Shown here piece after piece: positions 1-4,127 of a DNA stretch of 6,134 nucleotides (positions within the stretch are counted from its first letter, which is position 1; each line of letters begins with the position of its first letter). A program made the translations under genes and the position numbers. Under the pieces are notes generated by a model that did no database searches, was not told where the DNA came from, and was given only the letters and a program-made list of their open reading frames with translations. This DNA comes from Clostridia bacterium (GTDB lineage Bacteria > Bacillota > Clostridia > Oscillospirales > CAG-272): NCBI GenBank assembly GCA_017416885.1, contig JAFQAM010000160.1, positions 1 to 6,134 of the forward strand. Direction: 5' to 3'.

Positions 1-202
1 CGAGGTAAACAATGGAAGCAATAAATACTATTACACCTGAAATGCTCATTATCAGGTAAAAAATACCGCCTCCGCGTAACGAAGACGCAATCATGACTGC
101 TGTAGGACCGTCAGCTCCCCCGATTATTCCCATGGAAGAGGAGCTTTGAGACAAAATAAGACTATTTATAACAATAGCTATCGGATAGATCAAATATCTT
201 AC
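1..202 (-). CDS. partial OadB-like membrane protein (sodium-translocating decarboxylase beta-type motif)
   Basis: Reading the minus strand, a frame open to the window edge encodes a hydrophobic segment (IAIVINSLILS), a short polar stretch (QSSSS), then MGIIGGADGPTAV, then a second hydrophobic segment (IFYLIMSISGVIVFIASIVYL). GIIGGADGPT is the signature around the conserved aspartate of the beta subunit of sodium-translocating decarboxylases, which couples decarboxylation to Na+ export across the membrane. A full beta subunit is a large multi-span protein; here only two hydrophobic segments are visible and the gene runs off the left edge, so it could be part of a full subunit or of one of the small clostridial proteins sharing this motif. 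No convincing start is seen: the Met before GII (codon 131-133) lies inside the motif block. Upstream the frame continues open into DUF711 sequence on the opposite strand, so the true 5' end is probably lost near 200. The family motif is well supported; exact boundaries are not. Confidence 0.55.
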
Positions 203-206
203 TAAA

Positions 207-443
207 ACAACTGCCGAAACAATCAGCGGTATTATTTCCGATGAAATTGCTATCGGTGTTATCAATAATAAAACCACCGCTGTCCGCGTAATCCCCGTTG
301 AGGGCAAGGGCGTGGGCGAAACCGTTGAATTCGGCGGACTTCTGGGCTATGCTCCGATTATGAAGCTGAACGATTATTCCTGCAAGGAATTTATTGATAG
401 GGGCGGACGAATTCCTGCGCCTATACATTCACTTCGTAATTAA
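207..443 (+). pseudogene. C-terminal remnant of a DUF711 / UPF0210 (PFL-like) protein
   Basis: This plus-strand frame encodes about 78 residues that match the end of the DUF711/UPF0210 family as I know it: TAETISGIISDEIAIG, then VINNKTTAVRVIPV, VEFGGLLGYAPIM, and the closing FIDRGGRIPAPIHSLRN before the TAA at 441-443. Family members are about 450 residues, so only the last sixth is present. The frame has a stop at 186-188, and recognisable family sequence begins only around 207, immediately beside the OadB-like remnant on the other strand. No start codon or ribosome site suits the fragment. It therefore looks like a gene cut by a rearrangement, although an assembly join would give the same picture. 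The cellular role of the family is not established. The last codons and the stop lie in a perfect palindrome. The fragment is richer in GC-ending codons than the intergenic sequence that follows. Confidence 0.75.
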
Positions 444-457
444 CGAAGTGAATGTAT
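423..457 (+). terminator. perfect 15-bp hairpin containing the DUF711 stop codon
   Basis: The arm at 423-437 is the exact reverse complement of 443-457, with the five-base loop AATTA. The left arm encodes the last residues of the DUF711 fragment and the TAA (441-443) straddles loop and right arm. No T-run follows, so it is not a canonical intrinsic terminator; it may stop transcription weakly or protect an mRNA 3' end. The palindrome is seen directly; the role is inferred. Confidence 0.4.
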
Positions 458-460
458 CAC

Positions 461-718
461 TAATTCTCATTTATGAGAATTAATTTACCTTTTGCTTATC
501 TATAAGCAAAAATTTACCTATTTTGCGAACGCAAAATAATTTACCTGCTTTGCGAAGCAAAGCAATTTACCTGAAGCAATAAAGCTTAGCAAGTGAAAAT
601 GTTGATTGCCAATGCTTAAAGCTTTTAGGTAAATTATTCCGCTTCGCTCCATAGGTAAATTACAAAACTCCGTTTTGTAGGTAAATTAATGCTCAAATGC
701 TTTCGCATTAGGTAAATT
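461..718. repeat. hairpin-ladder element, AATTTACCT family, copy 1
   Basis: A lead hairpin (TAATTCTCAT/ATGAGAATTA, 461-482) opens a series of short palindromes separated by a constant word. AATTTACCT occurs at 482, 511, 538 and 564; its exact reverse complement AGGTAAATT occurs at 627, 653, 679 and 710. Between the separators lie hairpins: TTTTGCTTAT/ATAAGCAAAA (490-511), ATTTTGCG/CGCAAAAT (520-537), GCTTTGC/GCAAAGC (547-563), a 54-base centre (573-626) with weak internal pairing, a poorly palindromic ATTCCGCTTCGCTCCAT unit (636-652), ACAAAAC/GTTTTGT (662-678), and a unit where GCATT at 705-709 can pair with AATGC at either 688-692 or 696-700. Separators pair first with last, second with seventh and so on, giving a ladder of 9-bp helices with hairpin side branches. 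A second copy at 2088-2332 is about 95% identical. No protein is encoded. It fills most of the spacer before metY. Confidence 0.85.
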
Positions 719-770
719 AAATTTGCGGTTTTTGATAACCGTTAAATTTTAATTTTTTAACGCAAATTTA
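718..770. repeat. nested stem enclosing two hairpins, right flank of ladder copy 1
   Basis: TAAATTTGCG at 718-727 pairs perfectly with CGCAAATTTA at 761-770. Inside are two small hairpins, CGGTT/AACCG (726-730 with 737-741, competing for the last bases of the outer stem) and GTTAAA/TTTAAC (741-746 with 756-761). This is a three-way-junction arrangement. The same outer arms recur around the tandem array before metA (2325-2332 and 2449-2456), and a comparable module with different arms lies at 5930-5980. Confidence 0.65.
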
Positions 771-778
771 GTTGTGGC

Positions 779-784
779 TATAAT
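779..784 (+). promoter_or_regulatory. possible -10 box (TATAAT) before metY
   Basis: TATAAT is a perfect -10 hexamer, with a poor -35 candidate TTAACG at 757-762 (spacer 16). Transcription from it would begin around 791, on top of the ribosome site, leaving almost no leader. It also lies in the loop of a small GTGG/CCAC hairpin (774-777 with 785-788). The match may be chance in AT-rich DNA. Confidence 0.2.
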
Positions 785-788
785 CCAC

Positions 789-795
789 GAAAGGA
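789..795 (+). promoter_or_regulatory. ribosome binding site of metY
   Basis: GAAAGGA lies seven bases before the ATG at 803 and supports that start. No SAM-I (S-box) riboswitch, the usual clostridial control of methionine genes, is recognisable in the preceding spacer. Confidence 0.7.
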
Positions 796-802
796 AAAAA
801 CA

Positions 803-2068
803 ATGAAACTTGATACTCTATGCGTCCAAGGAGGCTACAAGCCAAAGAGTGGCGAGCCTCGTGTAGTGCCAATCGCGCAAAGCACAACATTTTTCTATGA
901 AAAGGCAAGGGAAATGGCTGACCTTTTCGACCTTAAGGCTGACGGATATTTCTATACCCGTCTTGCAAATCCAACAGTAGATGCTTTTGAAAAGAAGCTC
1001 GCTGCTCTTGACGGCGGTACTTGCGGTATTGCAACCGCTTCAGGTATGAGCGCAACATTACTTGCTATTCTTAATGTATGTAACGCAGGCGACAATATCG
1101 TTTCCTCAAATGCGGTTTACGGCGGTACTTATAACCTATTCTCCGTAACACTTCCAAAATACGGAATTGAATGCCGTTTCTTTGACCCCGACGATACAAA
1201 GGAAAATATCGAAAAATTAGTTGATGATAAAACAAAGGTAATTTTTGCCGAAACTGTTGCAAATCCTACCATTGTTGTTCTTGACTTTGATAAAATTGCA
1301 GACATTGCAAAGAGAAATCAGGTTCTATTTATGGTTGATAACACTCTTGTTACACCTGTTCTTTGCAGACCTTTAGATTTCGGCGCAAATGTTGTTCTTT
1401 ACTCATCATCAAAGTACCTTGACGGACATGCAGTTGCTCTTGGCGGATGCATTATTGACGGCGGTAACTTCGATTTTACAAAAACAAATCGCTACGAGGA
1501 ATTTTTAAAGCCTGACGAAAGCTATCACGGACTTGTTTATTCATCTCTCGGTAATACCGCATTCGGTGTAAAATGCAGAGTTCAGATGATGCGTGACCTT
1601 GGCGCTATTATGAGCCCGCAAAACGCATTTTTAACAAATCTCGGTATGGAAACTCTTGCGCTCCGTATGGAAAGACATTGCGAAAACGCAAAAAAGGTTG
1701 CAAAATTCCTTGAAAATCATCCAAAGGTTGAATGGGTAAAGCACGCATCCCTTGAAAACAACAAATATCACGAGCTTGCTATGAAATATATGCCAAACGG
1801 TCAGGGCGGAATGATGTCCTTCGGCGTTAAGGGTGGCTGCGAAAAAGCATCACAGTTTATGGAAGCGCTAAAAATGATTGCAATCGTTACCCATGTAGCC
1901 GATGCAAGAAGCTGCGTTTTACATCCTGCCTCAACCACACACAGACAATTATCTAAGGCAGACCTTGACGCTATCGGTATCGCGGATAATCTTATCAGAT
2001 TGTCTGTTGGTATTGAAAATGCTGATGATATAATATCTGATTTAGAGCAAGCGTTAAATCAGATATAA
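803..2068 (+). CDS. metY: O-acetylhomoserine sulfhydrylase (aminocarboxypropyltransferase)
   Basis: This PLP enzyme of the Cys/Met metabolism family (cystathionine gamma-synthase-like fold) would make homocysteine from O-acetylhomoserine and sulfide in the cytosol. The 421 residues are close to the usual MetY length (about 425-430). Visible landmarks are the N-terminal TLCVQGGY start, YTRLANPT (51-58, with the Tyr-x-Arg pair that contacts the PLP phosphate of the neighbouring subunit), the cofactor loop ATASGMSA (78-85), VDNT (178-181) whose Asp179 should contact the pyridine nitrogen, and the PLP lysine Lys204 in SSSKYLDGH. C-terminal substrate elements are HPASTTHRQL (374-383) and RLSVGIEN (399-406). 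The usual TKY before the lysine reads SKY here, a mild variation. A ribosome site seven bases upstream supports the ATG. MetA, encoded 425 bases downstream on the same strand, should supply the substrate. A neighbouring family activity (cystathionine gamma-synthase or methionine gamma-lyase) is possible, but the length and the MetA partner favour MetY. Confidence 0.9.
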   Translation: MKLDTLCVQGGYKPKSGEPRVVPIAQSTTFFYEKAREMADLFDLKADGYFYTRLANPTVDAFEKKLAALDGGTCGIATASGMSATLLAILNVCNAGDNIVSSNAVYGGTYNLFSVTLPKYGIECRFFDPDDTKENIEKLVDDKTKVIFAETVANPTIVVLDFDKIADIAKRNQVLFMVDNTLVTPVLCRPLDFGANVVLYSSSKYLDGHAVALGGCIIDGGNFDFTKTNRYEEFLKPDESYHGLVYSSLGNTAFGVKCRVQMMRDLGAIMSPQNAFLTNLGMETLALRMERHCENAKKVAKFLENHPKVEWVKHASLENNKYHELAMKYMPNGQGGMMSFGVKGGCEKASQFMEALKMIAIVTHVADARSCVLHPASTTHRQLSKADLDAIGIADNLIRLSVGIENADDIISDLEQALNQI

Positions 2069-2070
2069 AC

Positions 2071-2088
2071 TGAGTCGCGTGCGACTCA
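2071..2088. repeat. 8-bp palindrome after metY
   Basis: TGAGTCGC (2071-2078) and GCGACTCA (2081-2088) form a perfect stem two bases after the metY stop. It takes the place of the lead hairpin seen at 461-482 in copy 1: the next word is AATTTACCT. There is no T-run directly after it, so terminator function is doubtful. Confidence 0.6.
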
Positions 2089-2332
2089 ATTTACCTTTTG
2101 CTTATCTATAAGCAAAAATTTACCTATTTTGCGAATGCAAAATAATTTACCTGCTTTGCTATGCAAAGCAATTTACCTTAAAGCAATAAAGTTTAGCAAA
2201 TGAAAATGTTGATTGTCAATGCTTAATGCTTTAGGTAAATTATTCCGCTTCGCTCCATAGGTAAATTACAAAACTCCGTTTTGTAGGTAAATTAATGCTC
2301 AAATGCTTTCGCATTAGCTAAATTAAATTTGC
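2088..2332. repeat. hairpin-ladder element, AATTTACCT family, copy 2
   Basis: This is the same length (245 bases) as 482-726 and about 95% identical, with roughly nine substitutions and two compensating one-base indels by my hand alignment. AATTTACCT occurs at 2088, 2117, 2144 and 2170; AGGTAAATT at 2233, 2259 and 2285; the eighth separator is the variant AGCTAAATT at 2316. The stretch 2233-2316 is identical to 627-710, while most differences lie in the centre (2179-2232) and in hairpin loops. The GCTTTGC/GCAAAGC hairpin keeps its stem but its loop is TAT instead of GAA. In this copy the centre closes with TAAAGCA/TGCTTTA (2179-2185 with 2227-2233). No coding potential is seen. It lies between metY and metA. 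Confidence 0.85.
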
Positions 2333-2460
2333 TTCTTTTAGCTGACCGAAGGTCAATTTAGCTCCCGCAGGGAATTTAGCTGACCAAAGGTCAATTTAGC
2401 TCCCGCAGGGAATTTAGCTGACCAAAGGTCAATTTAGCTTGCGTTTACGCAAATTTAGCT
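2325..2460. repeat. tandem hairpin array with AATTTAGCT separators
   Basis: AATTTAGCT occurs at 2355, 2373, 2393, 2411, 2431 and 2452, with a degenerate TTTTAGCT at 2336. Between these words alternate two hairpins, TGACC/GGTCA (2343-2355, 2381-2393, 2419-2431) and CCC-GCA-GGG (2364-2372, 2402-2410), giving a 38-base tandem period; a TTGCGT/ACGCAA hairpin (2439-2452) closes the series. The whole array is bracketed by AAATTTGC (2325-2332) and GCAAATTT (2449-2456), the same arms that enclose only two small hairpins after copy 1. Here all separators face one way rather than in mirror order. Confidence 0.8.
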
Positions 2461-2491
2461 GTTCTCCTTTCGAGGAGAACGAAAGGAGAAC
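2461..2491 (+). promoter_or_regulatory. two mutually exclusive hairpins over the metA ribosome site
   Basis: GTTCTCCT (2461-2468) can pair with AGGAGAAC (2473-2480) around a TTCG loop, leaving the true site AAAGGAG (2482-2488, five bases before the ATG at 2494) free. The same strand, extended to GTTCTCCTTT (2461-2470), is also the perfect complement of AAAGGAGAAC (2482-2491), which would hide the site. The two pairings cannot coexist. The complementarity is seen directly; use as a translational switch is inference. Confidence 0.5.
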
Positions 2492-2493
2492 AT

Positions 2494-3408
2494 ATGCCAA
2501 TTATTATCCCAAAAGACATCCCAGCATTCTCCCGATTAATTAATGAAAATATTTTCGTAATGGACAGTGAAAGAGCAATGCGACAGGACATCCGTCCTAT
2601 TGAAATTGCTATTGTGAACTTAATGCCTACAAAGATTGAGACTGAAACTCAGTTAATCCGTCTTTTATCCAATTCACCGCTTCAGATTAAGGTGACTCTT
2701 ATCGGTACTGAAAGCTATGTGGGCACCCACACCTCTGTGGGACATTTACAAAAATTCTATAAAACATTTTCCGACATAAAGGACTCTCATTTTGACGGTA
2801 TGATTATCACAGGCGCGCCTGTTGAAATGATGGACTTTACCGAGGTTAAATATTGGGAGGAGCTTACTCAAATTTTCGAGTTCTGCAAAACAAATGTTCA
2901 ATCCACAATCTTTATTTGTTGGGGCGCGCAGGCGGCTTTGCATTACTATTACGGGCTTGACAAATACACTCTTGATAAAAAGCTTTTCGGTGTATTCAAG
3001 CATCACAAATTTGTTCGCTTCGATCCGCTTTTAAAGGGAACCGATGAGGAATTTTATATTCCCCATTCCCGTCATACCTCTGTAAGATATGAGGATATTG
3101 AGAATGTTCCCGACCTATCTATTCTTGCAGGAAGCCGTGATGTAGGCGCCAGCGTTGTCCGTTCCGTTGACGGCAGACAAATTTTCCTAATGGGACATAT
3201 GGAATACGATAGAGACACACTCAAAAACGAATACTACCGCGACTTAAACAAGGGCCTGGATATAGACCCGCCAAAGAACTATTTCAAGGATAGCGAAAAT
3301 TCCGTTGTCGTACCGAATTGGTTCTCAACCGCTAACTTGATTTATTCCAATTGGCTGAATTATTATGTTTATCAGGTGACGCCATTTGAATTAACAAAAT
3401 TAGGATAA
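2494..3408 (+). CDS. metA: homoserine O-acetyltransferase, MetA family
   Basis: This enzyme activates homoserine by acylating its hydroxyl, the first committed step of methionine synthesis, in the cytosol. The 304 residues match the usual MetA length, and family landmarks fall at their textbook positions: NLMPTKIETE (42-51) with Lys47, the nucleophile Cys142 in CWGAQA, and His235 and Glu237 in GHMEYD. Residue 111, in TGAPVE, is glutamate. From published work on MetA enzymes, Glu111 goes with acetyl-CoA and Gly111 with succinyl-CoA, so this protein should make O-acetylhomoserine despite the common annotation of the family as a succinyltransferase. That fits MetY encoded upstream. The ATG is backed by AAAGGAG five bases before it. 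The last residues (ELTKLG) and the stop are encoded inside a perfect palindrome, and the tail after TPFEL may have been created by it. A hairpin-array leader separates it from metY, so co-transcription is possible but not shown. Confidence 0.93.
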   Translation: MPIIIPKDIPAFSRLINENIFVMDSERAMRQDIRPIEIAIVNLMPTKIETETQLIRLLSNSPLQIKVTLIGTESYVGTHTSVGHLQKFYKTFSDIKDSHFDGMIITGAPVEMMDFTEVKYWEELTQIFEFCKTNVQSTIFICWGAQAALHYYYGLDKYTLDKKLFGVFKHHKFVRFDPLLKGTDEEFYIPHSRHTSVRYEDIENVPDLSILAGSRDVGASVVRSVDGRQIFLMGHMEYDRDTLKNEYYRDLNKGLDIDPPKNYFKDSENSVVVPNWFSTANLIYSNWLNYYVYQVTPFELTKLG

Positions 3409-3420
3409 TTTTGTTAATTC
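3388..3420 (+). terminator. perfect 15-bp hairpin containing the metA stop codon
   Basis: The arm at 3388-3402 is the exact reverse complement of 3406-3420, with loop GGA; the TAA (3406-3408) starts the right arm. No T-run follows, so it is at best an atypical terminator. It immediately precedes the TATATCGA hairpin array. Confidence 0.4.
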
Positions 3421-3425
3421 AACAC

Positions 3426-3538
3426 ATTTTCGCAAAGCGAAAATATATCGAAAATCGCTTGCGATTTATATCGAAATTTGCGAAGCAAATTATATCGAAT
3501 TTTTGCAACGCAAAAATATATCGACACGCGTTAGCGTG
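3426..3538. repeat. left hairpin array, TATATCGA separators
   Basis: Five hairpins alternate with TATATCGA at 3444, 3467, 3491 and 3517. The hairpins are ATTTTCGC/GCGAAAAT (3426-3444), AAATCGC/GCGATTT (3452-3467), AATTTGC/GCAAATT with a GAA loop (3475-3491), ATTTTTGC/GCAAAAAT (3499-3517) and CACGC/GCGTG (3525-3538). Stems are 5-8 bp and loops 2-4 bases. A weak open frame runs through the array but looks like repeat sequence, not a gene. Confidence 0.85.
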
Positions 3539-3586
3539 CAAAAAGTCAATATATTTTGCAAGCGAATTTTTAGCGTGCAAAAAAGT
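3531..3586. repeat. short direct repeat before the four-helix-bundle gene
   Basis: TTAGCGTGCAAAAAGT (3531-3546) recurs as TTAGCGTGCAAAAAAGT (3570-3586), differing by one A. The first copy overlaps the last hairpin of the left array; the second lies just before the gene's ribosome site. It may be a local duplication or slippage trace. Confidence 0.6.
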
Positions 3587-3600
3587 ATTTTGAGGTGCTT

Positions 3601-3954
3601 ATGAACGAAAACAAGGATGTACTAAGAGAAGAATCAATAGAATTTGCCATTTTAACATCTGACATTTGCGAAAGCATAAAAGGCAATCATATCTATGTAA
3701 ATCAACTTTTAAGAAGCTCATCTTCAATAGGCGCCAATTTGCACGAAGCAAAATACGCACAAAGCCGAGCAGATTTTATAAACAAGTTAGAAATTGCTCT
3801 TAAAGAGTGTGCAGAATCTGAATATTGGATTGAAATACTAACAAGAAAACAAAAACTAACAAATGAGCAAAGCAAATTACTAAAACAAAAAAGTGGAGCA
3901 ATTCGCAGAAAACTAATTGCTTCCATCACAACAGCAAAAAATAATAATTCTTAA
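3601..3954 (+). CDS. four-helix-bundle protein, 23S rRNA intervening-sequence protein (S23) family
   Basis: The 117-residue protein has the recognisable core of this family: a first helix around ESIEFAILTSDICESI, then NQLLRSSSSIGANLHEAKYA (match to the usual LLRSGTSIGANIAEA), then ADFINKLEIALKECAESEYW, and a last helix with KLIASITTAKN. Relatives are encoded inside 23S rRNA intervening sequences, as the Avd accessory protein of diversity-generating retroelements, and as lone genes; known ones form basic oligomeric bundles that bind nucleic acid. No rRNA, reverse transcriptase or variable repeat is present here. I chose ATG 3601, with GAGG at 3592-3595 five bases upstream; a GTG at 3595 overlaps that site and would add only two residues. 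The gene lies in the middle of a mirror-image hairpin array, so binding of the array's DNA or RNA is an attractive but untested role. Its lysine-rich, AT-rich composition differs from the flanking metabolic genes. Confidence 0.85.
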   Translation: MNENKDVLREESIEFAILTSDICESIKGNHIYVNQLLRSSSSIGANLHEAKYAQSRADFINKLEIALKECAESEYWIEILTRKQKLTNEQSKLLKQKSGAIRRKLIASITTAKNNNS

Positions 3955-3955
3955 T

Positions 3956-3971
3956 TTAAATGAAAATTTAA
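3956..3971. repeat. small hairpin just after the four-helix-bundle stop
   Basis: TTAAAT (3956-3961) and ATTTAA (3966-3971) pair around a GAAA loop, two bases after the TAA. The arms are AT-only, so the hairpin is weak and may be chance. The rest up to 3994 shows nothing recognisable. Confidence 0.3.
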
Positions 3972-3994
3972 TAAATCAAAATCTTTTGTTCTTG

Positions 3995-4103
3995 CTTGCT
4001 TCGCAAGTCGATATAATTGCTTCGCAATTTCGATATAAATCACTCCGTGATTTTCGATATAATTTGCTAAAGCAAATTTCGATATATTTTTGCAAGCAAA
4101 AAT
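3995..4103. repeat. right hairpin array, TCGATATA separators
   Basis: Five hairpins alternate with TCGATATA at 4008, 4030, 4054 and 4079, the reverse complement of the left array's word. The hairpins are CTTGC/GCAAG (3995-4007), AATTGC/GCAATT (4015-4029), AAATCAC/GTGATTT (4037-4053), AATTTGCT/AGCAAATT (4061-4078) and ATTTTTGC/GCAAAAAT (4086-4103). The last two stems nearly repeat stems of the left array (3475-3491 and 3499-3517). The array ends eight bases before the transketolase ribosome site. Confidence 0.85.
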
Positions 4104-4111
4104 GAGAGGAT

Positions 4112-4117
4112 AAGGAG
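4112..4117 (+). promoter_or_regulatory. ribosome binding site of the transketolase N-terminal gene
   Basis: AAGGAG lies ten bases before the ATG at 4128, slightly long spacing but the best match and unobstructed. The surrounding GGAGAAC...CATATG resembles the metA start region. No promoter is evident between the hairpin array and the gene. Confidence 0.65.
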
Positions 4118-4127
4118 AACAAAACAT

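Larger units (their letters stand above)
3426..4103. mobile_element. candidate modular hairpin element carrying a four-helix-bundle gene
   Basis: A left hairpin array (3426-3538) with four TATATCGA separators, a small gene (3601-3954), and a right hairpin array (3995-4103) with four TCGATATA separators form one mirror-symmetric unit. The two words are reverse complements, so the arms could pair as a ladder of 8-bp helices with hairpin branches, placing the gene in the terminal loop. The 4+4 plan is the same as in the gene-less AATTTACCT elements elsewhere in the window. Mobility is inferred only from repetition of the plan; no target-site duplication, transposase or reverse transcriptase is visible. 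Confidence 0.5.

Noticed and set aside
162..428. 88-residue minus-strand frame
   Set aside because: It is antisense to the DUF711 remnant, whose plus-strand translation matches a known family end.
444..802. SAM-I (S-box) or T-box leader before metY
   Set aside because: The spacer is made of hairpin-ladder repeats; none of the conserved S-box or T-box blocks are recognisable.
2336..2460. CRISPR array
   Set aside because: The units are short palindromes of two alternating types with a 9-base separator; repeat length, spacer diversity and cas genes do not fit.
3411..3593. 60-residue plus-strand reading frame
   Set aside because: It lies wholly in the hairpin array, has no ribosome site and its residues merely reflect the repeats.
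3595..3600. GTG start for the four-helix-bundle protein
   Set aside because: The GTG overlaps the GAGGTG ribosome site; ATG at 3601 has proper spacing.
3426..4103. Diversity-generating retroelement or 23S rRNA intervening sequence
   Set aside because: The S23-family gene is shared with both, but there is no reverse transcriptase, template/variable repeat or rRNA sequence nearby.
3917..4105. 62-residue plus-strand reading frame overlapping the S23-family gene end
   Set aside because: It starts inside the upstream gene, runs through the right hairpin array and has no recognisable protein features.
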